64,000 nucleotides of DNA from assembly GCA_944320235.1 (NCBI GenBank), contig CALUGQ010000008.1:1-64000 (forward strand), in the 5' to 3' direction. The position numbers were made by a program, and so were the translations under genes. This DNA is from an uncultured Prevotella sp. (GTDB taxonomy: Bacteria; Bacteroidota; Bacteroidia; Bacteroidales; Bacteroidaceae). Each line of letters begins with the position of its first letter. Positions within the stretch are counted from its first letter, which is position 1. The notes beneath the pieces were generated by a model. That model ran no database searches. It was not told where the DNA came from and worked only from the letters and a program-made list of their open reading frames with translations. Positions 42,843 through 51,963 of this stretch are shown piece by piece.

Positions 42843-43962
42843 ACTTGTAGCCGTGCTTCACGGCTTCCTTGTAAGCTTCCATCACGAGGTCGTAGCCGCC
42901 AAAGGCTGCCGTCGTCATGAGCATCGTCGACTCTGGATGGTAGAAATTTGCCACCATGCAGTTTGCCATGCCAAACTCGTAGGGCGGGAAGATGAACTTG
43001 TTAGTCCACCCGTCATACTCCTTCAGCAGCCCGTCGGTGCCCACGGCGGTCTCCGTGGCGCGCGCCGTGCTCACCCCCACCACGCACACGCGGTGGCCGG
43101 CCTGCTTGGCCCCGTTGGCAATGCGGCAGGCTTCAGCGCCCACAATCATCTGCTCGGAGTTCATCTTGTGCTTCGTCAGGTCCTCCACTTCGATAGGCTC
43201 GAAACTGCCAAGGCTGCAATGCACGGTGATGAACGCCTTCTCTATGCCGCGTATCTCCATCATCTTCATCAGCTCGCGGCTGAAGTGAAGGCCCGTGGAA
43301 GGCGCGGTCACGGCTCCCTCATTGGCTGCGAAGATGGTCTGGAAGTTCTCCATGTCGTCGGCAGTGGCAGGGCGCTTGTCGATGACATAGCGCGGAAGCG
43401 GGGCCTCGCCGAGCGCAAAAAGCTCGCGCTTGAACTCGTCGTGGGGGCAGTCGTAGAGGAAACGGAGGGTGCGCCCGCGGCTCGTCGTGTTGTCAATGAC
43501 CTCGGCCACCATAGGGCCGTCGTCGTTGAAGAAGAGCTTGTTGCCTATGCGGATCTTGCGGGCAGGCTCAACGAGCACGTCCCAGAGGCGCAGTTCCTCG
43601 TTGAGCTCGCGCAAGAGGAACACCTCTATCTTGGCGTCGGTCTTCTCCTTCGTGCCGTACAGGCGCGCGGGGAACACTTTCGTATCGTTGAAAATGAACG
43701 TGTCGCCCTCGTCGAAATAGTTGACTATGTCGCGGAAACCGAGGTAAACAGGATTGCCATCGGCATCCTTCATGTCATTGCCAGCGGCGTCGCGCTTGCA
43801 CATTTCAATGGTCTGGCTCTTGCGGTGGGCCACCATCAGGCGGCATTCATCGCGGTGGTACACCTTGTCCACGGTGCCGTCGGGATTGGGGAAAGCGCGG
43901 AAAGGCGGCTCAAGCGCCACCTGCGCCTCCGGCAACTTAAACTTGAATTGTGTCAGTTTCAT
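42802..43962 (-). CDS. queA: S-adenosylmethionine:tRNA ribosyltransferase-isomerase
   Basis: 386 residues. It moves the ribosyl part of SAM onto preQ1 in tRNA to form epoxyqueuosine. Landmarks are FIFNDTKVFPARLYGTK, EAPLPRYVI, PSTGLHFSRELM, FITVHCSLGSFEPI and the C-terminal STMLMTTAAFGGYDLVMEAYKEAV. The N-terminal region (about 20-70, with HRKSQTIEMCKRDAAGNDM) is longer than in Escherichia coli QueA, as is common in Bacteroidetes. It overlaps truB by 26 bases upstream and folK downstream, so it belongs to a tightly packed operon. Confidence 0.95.
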   Translation of the reverse strand: MKLTQFKFKLPEAQVALEPPFRAFPNPDGTVDKVYHRDECRLMVAHRKSQTIEMCKRDAAGNDMKDADGNPVYLGFRDIVNYFDEGDTFIFNDTKVFPARLYGTKEKTDAKIEVFLLRELNEELRLWDVLVEPARKIRIGNKLFFNDDGPMVAEVIDNTTSRGRTLRFLYDCPHDEFKRELFALGEAPLPRYVIDKRPATADDMENFQTIFAANEGAVTAPSTGLHFSRELMKMMEIRGIEKAFITVHCSLGSFEPIEVEDLTKHKMNSEQMIVGAEACRIANGAKQAGHRVCVVGVSTARATETAVGTDGLLKEYDGWTNKFIFPPYEFGMANCMVANFYHPESTMLMTTAAFGGYDLVMEAYKEAVKHGYKFGCYGDALLIVDD

Positions 43963-44686
43963 TCGTATTGTCTCCTTTCAGTATGTTGTCTTCAATGTCT
44001 TGTTGTGCGAGCCAGGCCGGGAATGCGTCGAGCGTGACGCAATCTTCGGCCCTCACTGAGCCTACACGCGTGCGGCGCAACGACGTGAGGAAGGCTCCGC
44101 TGCCCAGCTCGATGCCAATGTCGCGGGCCAGCGCGCGTATGTATGTGCCTTTGCCGCAGACCACGCGGATGGCCACCCGCTTGCGCCCGGCGTCGAAGTC
44201 AAGCAGCTCTATCTCGTCGATGCGCAGCGTCTTGGGCTTCAGTTCCACGTCGCAGCCATTGCGCTTCAGCTTGTATGCCCTCGCCCCTCCTACCTTGCAG
44301 GCCGAGTACTCGGGCGGCACCTGGCTCACTTCACCCACAAAGCGGCCCAGCACCTGCTCCACGAGGGAGCGCGTTATGTGCGCCGTGGGATAGGTGGAGT
44401 CTACGGTGTGCTCCATGTCGAAGCTCGGGGTGGTGGCCCCAAGCTGCATGGTGGCCACGTATTCCTTGGTCTGCAGCTGCAACGACTCTATCTCCTTGGT
44501 CTTCCGCCCGGTGCAGAGTATGAGCACACCCGTGGCCAACGGGTCGAGCGTGCCGGCGTGGCCGGTCTTCAGCCGCTTCACGCCGAGGCGCTGCGAGACA
44601 AGGTAGCGCACACGGGCCAGTGCGCCGAAGCTCGACATACCGTAGGGCTTGTCGAGGTATATGAACTCTCCCTGGGTGAAATTCAT
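43937..44686 (-). CDS. truB: tRNA pseudouridine-55 synthase
   Basis: 249 residues from ATG at 44686. It forms pseudouridine 55 in the T-loop of tRNAs. The catalytic aspartate is D48 in KTGHAGTLDPLATGVL. Other signatures are GEFIYLDKPYGMSS, QVPPEYSACKVGGARAYKLKRNG and VVCGKGTYIRALARDIG. A longer frame exists to 45052 but covers uppP out of frame. The chosen ATG overlaps the uppP stop (TGATG), indicating translational coupling. Confidence 0.95.
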   Translation of the reverse strand: MNFTQGEFIYLDKPYGMSSFGALARVRYLVSQRLGVKRLKTGHAGTLDPLATGVLILCTGRKTKEIESLQLQTKEYVATMQLGATTPSFDMEHTVDSTYPTAHITRSLVEQVLGRFVGEVSQVPPEYSACKVGGARAYKLKRNGCDVELKPKTLRIDEIELLDFDAGRKRVAIRVVCGKGTYIRALARDIGIELGSGAFLTSLRRTRVGSVRAEDCVTLDAFPAWLAQQDIEDNILKGDNTNETDTIQV

Positions 44687-45540
44687 CACGCCATCTCCAG
44701 TGAGTGGCCCGTGAACAGCAGCGCGAGGATGGCCAGGCCGACGATGATGCGGTACCAGCCGAAAGCCTTGAAGCCGTATTTTGTCACGTAGCTGATGAAG
44801 AACTTGATGGCGAGCATGGCCACCACGAAGGCCACCACGTTGCCTACGATGAGCGCGCCGAGGTTGTCCATGATTATCTCGGTGCCTCCGTCGCTGAAGA
44901 GCTTGTACATCTTGTACACCGTGGCGGCGAACATCGTCGGCACGGCGAGGAAGAACGAGAACTCGGCGGCTGCCTTGCGCGTAAGCTTCTGTGCCATGCC
45001 TCCTACGATGGTGGCCATGGAACGCGACACGCCGGGAATCATCGAGATGCACTGGAAGAGGCCCACCATGAAGGCGCGGCGCTCGGTCATCTGCGTTTTC
45101 TCGCTTCCATTGCCGAACAACTTGTCGCAGAAGAGCATGAACACGCCGCCGACCACGAGCATGATGGCTACCACCATGACGCTCTCGAGCATGGCGTCGA
45201 TCATGTCGCTGAAGAGCAGTCCCAGCACCGCGGCGGGGATGAAGGCCACGAAGAGCTTCCAGTAGAAGTCGAAGCGGTGGAGGAAACGCTTGAGCGCGGG
45301 CGTGCCTTCGGGCAGCGGTTCGCGGTTGAGGCGGAAGAAGCGCTTCCAGTAGAGCACCACCACTGAGAGTATTGCGCCGAACTGTATGATAAAGGTGAAC
45401 GCCTTGACGAAGTCGGTGCTCTCAACGCCGAGCACGTTTTGGGCTATTATCATGTGGCCTGTCGATGACACGGGCAGGAACTCCGTGAGGCCCTCCACGA
45501 TGGCTATGATGACCACCTGCAGCAAATTCATGTCTCCCAT
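44686..45540 (-). CDS. uppP: Undecaprenyl-diphosphatase UppP (BacA)
   Basis: 284 residues and about eight membrane segments. It dephosphorylates undecaprenyl pyrophosphate to recycle the wall-lipid carrier and confers bacitracin tolerance. The active site [14 protein letters not shown] (E16, E20, S25-S26, H29) and the second motif [12 protein letters not shown] are intact. The start could also be the internal ATG three codons later. It follows the DUF3098 gene by one base and overlaps truB. Confidence 0.95.
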   Translation of the reverse strand: MGDMNLLQVVIIAIVEGLTEFLPVSSTGHMIIAQNVLGVESTDFVKAFTFIIQFGAILSVVVLYWKRFFRLNREPLPEGTPALKRFLHRFDFYWKLFVAFIPAAVLGLLFSDMIDAMLESVMVVAIMLVVGGVFMLFCDKLFGNGSEKTQMTERRAFMVGLFQCISMIPGVSRSMATIVGGMAQKLTRKAAAEFSFFLAVPTMFAATVYKMYKLFSDGGTEIIMDNLGALIVGNVVAFVVAMLAIKFFISYVTKYGFKAFGWYRIIVGLAILALLFTGHSLEMA

Positions 45541-45541
45541 C

Positions 45542-45841
45542 TTACTCTGCCGCAGCCTCCTCCTTGGTTTCCAACGTCACGACTTCCTCTACGCTGCCGC
45601 CCTTGGGCTTGCGCATGATTGCATAGACCATGCCTGCGAAGCCTATGAGGCACACCACCGGCGCAACCTTGATGCGGCGGGCGCTGAAGATGTCGGGGTT
45701 ATACACTTCTTCTGTTGACCCAGGCCCGGCCATGAGCACGAAGCCTATTATCACTATTGCCATGCACACTGCAAGCAATATGAAATTAATGCGGTCGAAT
45801 GCTAAGTTTCTCTTGTCCACTTTATATAATTCTTGATTCAA
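45542..45841 (-). CDS. DUF3098 small membrane protein
   Basis: 99 residues. Two membrane helices ([20 protein letters not shown] and [18 protein letters not shown]) surround the conserved loop [18 protein letters not shown], with an acidic C-terminal tail. DUF3098 genes sit between ftsX and uppP in many Bacteroidetes, as here, so it probably has a cell-envelope or division role. Confidence 0.87.
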   Translation of the reverse strand: MNQELYKVDKRNLAFDRINFILLAVCMAIVIIGFVLMAGPGSTEEVYNPDIFSARRIKVAPVVCLIGFAGMVYAIMRKPKGGSVEEVVTLETKEEAAAE

Positions 45842-45905
45842 TGCAAAACACTATGTAAAGGCCATCGCCGGGCAGCCTGGCCGCATCGGGGCGCGCAGCC
45901 GCGGG

Positions 45906-46784
45906 CTATATCTTGTACAGCTCGCCTGCCGACATACGCAGGAACTTGTTCACCGAGACGCAAGAGCAGAAAGCCATGATGACCACGCCGAACACGAACA
46001 CGGCCACGCCCGTGGCTGCAAGCTCGCGCCATGTGACCACGGCGACAATGCCCGGCTCATAGGCGTAGAGCAGGTAAGCCAGGCCGCCGAGCACGCAGCA
46101 GGCCAGCATTGCGGCCACGATGCCTATGCCCACCGCACTGCGCAGGAACGGCCGGCGGATGAATCCCCACGACGCGCCCACGAGTTTCATGGTGTGGATG
46201 CGGAAGCGGCGCGAGTAGACGCTCAGCCTCACGGTGCTGTTGACAAGCGAGAACGACACGCAGGCAAGCAGCAACGCCAGCGCCAGGAGCACCATGCTGA
46301 ACTTGCTCAGGTTTTCGTTTACGGCATCCATGAGGTCTTCCTGGTAGGCCACATCGGCGACGCGCGGGTCTTTCTTCAGCCCCGCCGAAATCCACCGCAG
46401 GGAGTCGCGGTTGGCGTAGTCGGCCTTCAGGCGCAGCTCCAGCGTGGCCGAGAAGGGGTTGAAGCCAAGGAATTCAGACGGGTCGGCACCCATGGCTGCG
46501 GCCTGTTCGCGCTGGGCCTGCTCCTTGCTTATGTAGTCGGCCCCGCGCGTATAGCGCCGGGCGGCCAGCTCGCCGCGCATACGCACGGCCTGGGCGTCGG
46601 TAACGCTGTCGGAGAGCATCACCGTGACGGTGAGGTTCTCGCGCACATAAGCCGAGAGGTTGCGCGCCGAGAGCACGAAGAACACCAGCAGGCCCAGCAA
46701 AACGAGCACCATCGTGGTGCTTATGCACAATGTAACCACCTGCAGCCCATGGCGGCTGCCGGTTATTTTACGTCTTTTTCCCAT
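45906..46784 (-). CDS. ftsX: Cell-division ABC permease FtsX
   Basis: 292 residues from ATG at 46784. With the ATPase FtsE (not in the window) it activates peptidoglycan hydrolases at the division site. One membrane helix follows the cytoplasmic N-terminus (LQVVTLCISTTMVLVLLGLLVFFVL). A periplasmic domain (about 50-160) precedes three C-terminal helices, including FSMVLLALALLLACVSFSLVNSTVRLSVYSRRFRI, the FtsX permease core. The longer frame to 46829 adds an implausible N-terminus. A near-consensus TTACTTTG lies upstream. First gene of the ftsX-DUF3098-uppP-truB-queA-folK block. Confidence 0.92.
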   Translation of the reverse strand: MGKRRKITGSRHGLQVVTLCISTTMVLVLLGLLVFFVLSARNLSAYVRENLTVTVMLSDSVTDAQAVRMRGELAARRYTRGADYISKEQAQREQAAAMGADPSEFLGFNPFSATLELRLKADYANRDSLRWISAGLKKDPRVADVAYQEDLMDAVNENLSKFSMVLLALALLLACVSFSLVNSTVRLSVYSRRFRIHTMKLVGASWGFIRRPFLRSAVGIGIVAAMLACCVLGGLAYLLYAYEPGIVAVVTWRELAATGVAVFVFGVVIMAFCSCVSVNKFLRMSAGELYKI

Positions 46785-46876
46785 TGCAATATCTGATGTG
46801 ACACATCGTTGGAATGTGCAAAGTAACAAAAAAATCCTCTCACAAACAACTGATTAACTACTATTAACAACACGCA

Positions 46877-46909
46877 TTGCGTTATTTTGTATACCTTTGC
46901 ATAACGCAA
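46877..46909 (+). promoter_or_regulatory. Palindrome around the -7 box of the radical SAM gene
   Basis: TTGCGTTAT (46877-46885) and ATAACGCAA (46901-46909) are perfect 9-bp inverted repeats. The TACCTTTG -7 element (46892-46899) lies exactly between them, so a dimeric repressor bound here would block the promoter. A stem-loop in the DNA or RNA is the alternative. Confidence 0.5.
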
Positions 46910-47007
46910 GCTGCGCCCGGGAAACTGAAAGCAATGGCGCCGATGTGCACTTCGCCCCTGCATCCCGCCCGCTGGCATTGCCATAAACGCCATAACAATA
47001 CGACAAC

Positions 47008-47784
47008 ATGAGCACAGTGATTTACCCTTCGCCAATTTTCGGGCCTGTACACAGCCGCAGGCTCGGCACATCGCTCGGCATCAACCTCATGCCGGCCGAC
47101 GGGAAGATTTGCACCTTCGACTGCATCTACTGCGAATGCGGCTTCAACGCCGACCACCGCCCCACCCTGCGCCGGCCTACACGCGACGAGGTAGCCGGTG
47201 CACTGGAACAAAGGCTGAAACTGATGCTGGCCGAAGGGCCGGCACCAGACGTGCTGACATTCGCAGGAAACGGGGAGCCTACGCTCCACCCCGACTTCGC
47301 CGCGATAATAGACGACACCATACGCCTGCGCGACACGTACTTCCCCAAGGCGCGCATATCGGTGCTGAGCAACGCCACGGCGGCCCACAGGCCAGGCGTA
47401 CACGCCGCGCTGGAGCGCGTAGACAACAACATACTGAAGCTCGACACCATAGACCCGCACTACATCGAGACCGTAAACAGGCCCGCAGGAAGCTATGATG
47501 TCAACGCCGTGGTAGAGGCCATAAGGTCGTTCAAAGGGCAAGCCATAGTGCAGACCATGTTCATGCGCGGCCGCATGGGCCAGGCCGACGTATGCAACAC
47601 GGGCGAAGAATATGTAGGCCCGTGGCTCGACAAGCTGCTTTACATAGCCCCGCGCGAGGTGATGATATACACCATAGACCGCGAGACGCCCGACCACGAC
47701 CTGAAGAAGGCCACGCGCGAGGAGCTTGACGGCATACGCGACAGGGTGATAGCCGCCGGCATACCCTGCACGGCATCGTACTGA
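47008..47784 (+). CDS. Radical SAM protein
   Basis: 258 residues. The 4Fe-4S cluster motif is CTFDCIYC (C35, C39, C42), followed by an extra cysteine (C44). FAGNGEPTLHPDF is the GGEP-like SAM-binding motif. VLSNATAA, NNILKLDTIDPHYIETVNRP and IVQTMFMRG complete a partial TIM barrel. It resembles stand-alone radical SAM proteins of the wybutosine-synthesis-like group that are widespread in Bacteroidetes and Clostridia. The substrate is unknown. No auxiliary-cluster domain is visible. It has its own promoter with a palindromic operator candidate. Confidence 0.88.
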   Translation: MSTVIYPSPIFGPVHSRRLGTSLGINLMPADGKICTFDCIYCECGFNADHRPTLRRPTRDEVAGALEQRLKLMLAEGPAPDVLTFAGNGEPTLHPDFAAIIDDTIRLRDTYFPKARISVLSNATAAHRPGVHAALERVDNNILKLDTIDPHYIETVNRPAGSYDVNAVVEAIRSFKGQAIVQTMFMRGRMGQADVCNTGEEYVGPWLDKLLYIAPREVMIYTIDRETPDHDLKKATREELDGIRDRVIAAGIPCTASY

Positions 47785-47897
47785 CGCTACGGCAAGCTGC
47801 GGCATGCGCAACGGCCTGCGGCAGAAAAAAGCTTACAGCAGCCATGCGCTACTGCCACACGGCCCGCCCTGGCCCGCAACACTACACACTTAGCAGG

Positions 47898-47960
47898 CCC
47901 GGACGGGCCGTTTCGCTAATCAAAACGCGCCGTTCTGCCAGGCAGAACGGCGCGTTTACA
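47898..47960. repeat. 22-bp repeat array, copy I, with a perfect 17-bp hairpin; gap 47785-48245
   Basis: GGACGGGCCGTTTCGC is followed by arms 47923-47939 and 47941-47957, perfect over 17 bases with a single central base (CGCCGTTCTGCC / GGCAGAACGGCG). The 461-base gap otherwise has the terminator at 48138-48177 and no supported gene. Confidence 0.75.
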
Positions 47961-48137
47961 TATGCTGCTGGCAGCCAGCCACTTAACAGCAAGGCCAGCT
48001 TCGGGGCCGTGGCGATGAAAAATCATTACGCAAGCACCGCCGCCCAAGGGCCCACGGCCACGCCGCCTCTTCATCGTCAAAGCCGCCAACAGGCCCGGCT
48101 GGCGGCAGCGCTAACACGACACGGGAACTGACAAAAG

Positions 48138-48177
48138 AAGCCGTGCGCTGCAGGCTGACACCCGCCGCGCACGGCTT
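48138..48177 (-). terminator. Terminator of the ten-gene locus
   Basis: AAGCCGTGCGC (48138-48148) pairs with GCGCACGGCTT (48167-48177). On the minus strand it is followed by CTTTTGTC. It lies about 70 bases beyond the stop of the last gene. Confidence 0.75.
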
Positions 48178-48245
48178 TTATGCAAGTTCCACAGCCCACG
48201 GACTCCCGCCGGCAAAGGCGGGCCTCCGCGAGCCGCAGGAACGGA

Positions 48246-50366
48246 TTACTTAACGACTACGGTCTTGCTCGTACCGTCAGAGTACTTAACGATGTTAAGG
48301 CCCTTCTGCGGAGCGTTGAGACGCACACCGTTTACATTGTAGCGGGCCACCTCTACGGCATTGCTGCCGCCGTCGGTAACGTTCTCAATGCCCACCGTCC
48401 CGTTGACGAGAGCCACCTGGGCTGCGTTGACGATGGTGTAGTTGTTGCGGTTGATGAGCAGGGCTGTGAGATACAGCTTGTTCTTGTCCTGGATGAGGGT
48501 GTTGTCAGAGATGTCAAGCGTGGTCTTATATTCTGCTGTTTCGCCGGCGAAGATTTCATCAACGCTGCCCTCTATTCCCTCAAGAGGATTCCAAGCGCCT
48601 ACAACCACACTGTTGTAAACCATGTTGACATTTGCGCCAAGGTTGAACCAAGAGTCCATCTCCTCTGTATGGTAAGGATCTGCATCTGTGAAAGGCACGC
48701 CAAACTTTTGCTGGTAGTAAGCGGCATACTCAGGTGAATAATAGTTGAACTGATACCAGTCCTGGCTAGTGCCGCTCATGCCGTCCTCTGAGAGGATGAA
48801 GCCAAGGGCGTAAGGCGACGACAGGCGGTCGTAACCAAACTGGGTCTTGGCACTCACCTTTATCGACTGCTTGCTGTCATCAGTCCACTCTGCGGCAAGC
48901 TCTACCTTGCCTTCTGAAGGATAGGCATCTGAAACCGTCTGCACAGCCTTGTCGCCTCCATACTGATAGAGGTTATTCTCTACATCGATGCTCAGGCCAA
49001 GGTACGGATCGCCCAGGCTGCAACGGTCGTAGAAAGCAGACGGGAAGCTGCCGCCCAAGTTATAAGGCACTTCGTAATACTCGGCACACGCCATCGGGTC
49101 AATCGACGTCTCGCTTTCAGAGAAATGCCCGGCAAGGGTGATGACTTTGTCGCCAAGACGGCTCTTGGTCATCTCGAGCCCTACATGGCCGCGAGGACAC
49201 CAGCCACACCATGTGCCGGTAAGCTCTTCTACGACAGACGTGCGGTCATAAGGATTCTCCACGCCGATGATATAGCCGCTGGCTGTATTGCTCGTAGAAG
49301 TGTTATCTTCTCCGTTAACCTTGGTTATCTGCACGCTGACGGTGTTGAGACCGTTTTTGGTTACAACGGTAGTTGGGTATACATACATCCTACCACCGGA
49401 AGCAATGGGCTCGTCAAGCGTAATGGTCTGCTCTGCAGAAGCCACTTGGTTGTTTGTCAAAATGTAACTCAATTCGGTCACATCAGCGAATCCGTTGTTC
49501 TGCACGACTACGCCAACAGGAACTTCAGTGTTCAAGCGGGCAGGAGCCTCAAGCACGGCAGCGGCAGCAACATCGCTTGACGGCATTCCGGTCACGTCAA
49601 AATGCAGGTTGACAGCAAGGTTGCCATAGCCTGCGCCATACATCGTGTACCACGTGCCGTTTTGATACATAAAGAAAGAGCCGTTGGTCTCCTCGCCGGA
49701 ATATGTTATTATGGGGTAATTGGCATAAGAGTCAGGATTTTCGGCGTCAATCAGTGCCGTGAAAGAATAGCCTACGAAGCAACCGCCCTCGGGAATGACA
49801 TATGGCTCGGGCAATTCCACCGGGGTGGCAGAGAGATAAGCGGTACCGCCCTCTATCACTGCGCCCTGTATGTCTGACGAAGGCACATCGACATACATAT
49901 CTGCCTCTTCTGCGGTTGCAGGCAAAGTGGTTTCGGCTGCGTCGACCCAGACCTTAAGGTCGCTGATATACTCGGGAGAATAGAAAAACAGCTCGACTGA
50001 ATCCAATTTTGCACCGGCATAACTTGCAGGAACAAAGATTGCAAGATTATATTCGGTCATGCCAAAACCCATAAGGCTCATGGCGCCATTTGAAGCCTGT
50101 GGGTAACTCCACCAAATGGTCGTCTTCTCCTCGCCGGCCCTTTGCATGGGTGACAGTTTTGGAGACTTTGCCGTAAGCTGGGCCTTTTTCTGCGCACCGA
50201 CATTCTTGCCGTAACTCTGCACGTTAACTTTATTCAACAGAGAATTGTCCACGAGTGAGAAGTTCTTATGCATGAGCTTCCCTACTGGCTTAAACTCTAC
50301 TTTCTGGGCACTGGCCACTCCGAAAAGCGCAACGGCCACAAGCCCTAATAGTAACCTTTTAACCAT
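48246..50366 (-). CDS. Large Omp28-type protein with type IX sorting tail
   Basis: 706 residues with a signal peptide (MVKRLLLGLVAVALFGVASAQ). The middle contains a thioredoxin-like Omp28 domain opening VVEELTGTWCGWCPRGHVG, with CGWC at 387-390, then GHFSESETSIDPMACAEYY and SFPSAFYDR. The N-terminal part is beta-rich (residues 80-370). The C-terminus (VARYNVNGVRLNAPQKGLN, ending KTVVVK) is a type IX secretion sorting domain, so the protein is exported across the outer membrane and surface-attached or released. Last gene of the ten-gene minus-strand locus, 40 bases after its neighbour. A surface thiol-disulfide function is inferred from CGWC. Confidence 0.85.
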   Translation of the reverse strand: MVKRLLLGLVAVALFGVASAQKVEFKPVGKLMHKNFSLVDNSLLNKVNVQSYGKNVGAQKKAQLTAKSPKLSPMQRAGEEKTTIWWSYPQASNGAMSLMGFGMTEYNLAIFVPASYAGAKLDSVELFFYSPEYISDLKVWVDAAETTLPATAEEADMYVDVPSSDIQGAVIEGGTAYLSATPVELPEPYVIPEGGCFVGYSFTALIDAENPDSYANYPIITYSGEETNGSFFMYQNGTWYTMYGAGYGNLAVNLHFDVTGMPSSDVAAAAVLEAPARLNTEVPVGVVVQNNGFADVTELSYILTNNQVASAEQTITLDEPIASGGRMYVYPTTVVTKNGLNTVSVQITKVNGEDNTSTSNTASGYIIGVENPYDRTSVVEELTGTWCGWCPRGHVGLEMTKSRLGDKVITLAGHFSESETSIDPMACAEYYEVPYNLGGSFPSAFYDRCSLGDPYLGLSIDVENNLYQYGGDKAVQTVSDAYPSEGKVELAAEWTDDSKQSIKVSAKTQFGYDRLSSPYALGFILSEDGMSGTSQDWYQFNYYSPEYAAYYQQKFGVPFTDADPYHTEEMDSWFNLGANVNMVYNSVVVGAWNPLEGIEGSVDEIFAGETAEYKTTLDISDNTLIQDKNKLYLTALLINRNNYTIVNAAQVALVNGTVGIENVTDGGSNAVEVARYNVNGVRLNAPQKGLNIVKYSDGTSKTVVVK

Positions 50367-50406
50367 ACTTCGTTAATTTAAAAAGTTAAACAAATGTTAT
50401 ATATAA

Positions 50407-51033
50407 CTATTTCACTATCACTTTACTGGCAGCAGCCGCACGGCCGACGGGCCGCACCACATACACACCGCGGGCCAGCGACTGCACCTCTGCGGCAGGA
50501 CAGGCACTGAGCACCTGCCTGCCCGCCATGTCATAGACATCGACGGCCGACGCATCTCCACTGACGCTGGATATGGCGGTCGTGCCGTTGTTGCGGAAGA
50601 GCAGGTTCACCGCATGGGTCTCGCCTGCGGAAGAAACAGTGAGCAGGGTGGTCATGGTGCCTTCTTTCTGCGGATAGGCGTCATACTGTATCGGTGTGGG
50701 CGTGTCGGGGCTGAGTGTAATATAGCCAGACCACCTGCCCACGACTGTGACACACTGATTCTGGTCGCCGGAACACATCTGTGTGGTTGCCTCCATCGAG
50801 TTGTCGAGCACGTCGAGCGAGATTGAATATGTGACGGGGGCATCAGTGAGATTCACCAAGGTGAACTGCTGTGGTGTGCAAGTGATTTTATTGAATATAT
50901 CATAGATGGCATCAAACTCAAGTGTGGCTCCGTCTTGAACAGGCTCACCTTTCAAACGAAACTCGAACGACTGCGCCTGGCTGCCGGCAAAGGCTGCCAG
51001 CACAGCTACCAACGACATAACTAACCTTTTCAT
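50407..51033 (-). CDS. Small type IX secretion cargo protein
   Basis: 208 residues. A signal peptide (MKRLVMSLVAVLAAFAGSQAQS) is followed by a beta-sandwich-like region (FTLVNLTDAPVTYSISLDVLDNS, VVGRWSGYITLSPDTPTPIQYDAYP). The C-terminal sorting domain reads VDVYDMAGRQVLSACPAAEV, then ARGVYVVRPVGRAAAASKVIVK. Two cysteines near 90 (MCSGDQNQC) could form a disulfide. No enzymatic motif. It sits between the two Omp28-type genes and shares their transcript. Confidence 0.8.
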   Translation of the reverse strand: MKRLVMSLVAVLAAFAGSQAQSFEFRLKGEPVQDGATLEFDAIYDIFNKITCTPQQFTLVNLTDAPVTYSISLDVLDNSMEATTQMCSGDQNQCVTVVGRWSGYITLSPDTPTPIQYDAYPQKEGTMTTLLTVSSAGETHAVNLLFRNNGTTAISSVSGDASAVDVYDMAGRQVLSACPAAEVQSLARGVYVVRPVGRAAAASKVIVK

Positions 51034-51067
51034 ACTTCTCTCTTTTTACCTTTAGTGATACGCCCGG

Positions 51068-51955
51068 TCATTCTTCGCCCGGGGTGATGACAGCGGCGCG
51101 GGCTACGTTGGCCACGCCGCCGGAATTGTCAACAAAGGCCACGACGGCCATCTTCTCGGGACGCCATACGTCGTCGAGCGTTACAGTAGCCGTGTAGACC
51201 TGCTGCGGCTCGTTGGCGTAAGGAATGGTGACCGGGCTGCCCTCTATCGGCGTGGCCGACGTGCGGAAGATGTTGTTGAACACGTGCTCGAAGTTGTAGC
51301 TGCCGCCTTCAAGCCGCTGCACGCTGACTATGCTGTCTTCGGTGAGCCATAGGTGGACGTTGCCGGCAAAACCGCCCTCGCTCGACGACCGCCCCAGCAC
51401 ATTGACCGTGAGCTGGCGGGTGGAGGCATCGTAGCTCGTGGAGAGCTGGAGTGCCTCGGTGGCCTCGCGGCGCAGGCTGCTCACAATGGTGGTGAGCCAC
51501 TGTGGCTGGCCGACAACGCCGCTGCGGCGGTCGATGACGGCATTAGGCTCACTCTGCAGGCCGTAGTTGCTGAACAGCTGCTCGCCGAAATCGGTGGCCA
51601 GGCCCTGCACACCCATGGCCTCACCACGCTCCTTGCCTATGGCCAGCATCATGCCCTCGCCGGCATGGAATGTGACAACGACAACCGTGTCGGCACCACC
51701 ATTGGCTTCCTGCATCTTCTCCAATGCCTCAGCGGCTGCTGGGCAATTGACACAAAGCTGGCCTGAGAACTCTTCGACAAGCACTGCACGGCGTATGATG
51801 GATACATCTGTCGAATCTGTATCTGTCGAATCTGTACCTGTCGACGTGGGTGGTGTCACAGACACATAACGTTCGTTCTCACTCACTTCGTCACAGGACG
51901 CTACCGACATGGCAACAACAGCAAAGGCCATGAAAAAGAAACTCTTTATCTTCAT
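51068..51955 (-). CDS. Omp28-family lipoprotein with CxxC motif
   Basis: 295 residues. Lipobox SVASC places the lipidated cysteine at C21. A Thr/Asp/Ser-rich spacer (about 33-50, repeated TDSTD) leads to a thioredoxin-like domain, RRAVLVEEFSGQLCVNCPAAAEAL, with CVNC at 68-71. VVVTFHAGEG and EPNAVIDRRSG fit the fold. This is the Omp28 layout known from Porphyromonas and relatives. It probably faces the periplasm or the cell surface. It follows the DUF6029-like barrel gene by 8 bases. Confidence 0.87.
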   Translation of the reverse strand: MKIKSFFFMAFAVVAMSVASCDEVSENERYVSVTPPTSTGTDSTDTDSTDVSIIRRAVLVEEFSGQLCVNCPAAAEALEKMQEANGGADTVVVVTFHAGEGMMLAIGKERGEAMGVQGLATDFGEQLFSNYGLQSEPNAVIDRRSGVVGQPQWLTTIVSSLRREATEALQLSTSYDASTRQLTVNVLGRSSSEGGFAGNVHLWLTEDSIVSVQRLEGGSYNFEHVFNNIFRTSATPIEGSPVTIPYANEPQQVYTATVTLDDVWRPEKMAVVAFVDNSGGVANVARAAVITPGEE

Positions 51956-51963
51956 GATGCTTG

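Noticed and set aside
43937-45052. Extended TruB of 371 residues
   Set aside because: The N-terminal extension is uppP read out of frame. The TGATG overlap start at 44686 gives a normal TruB.
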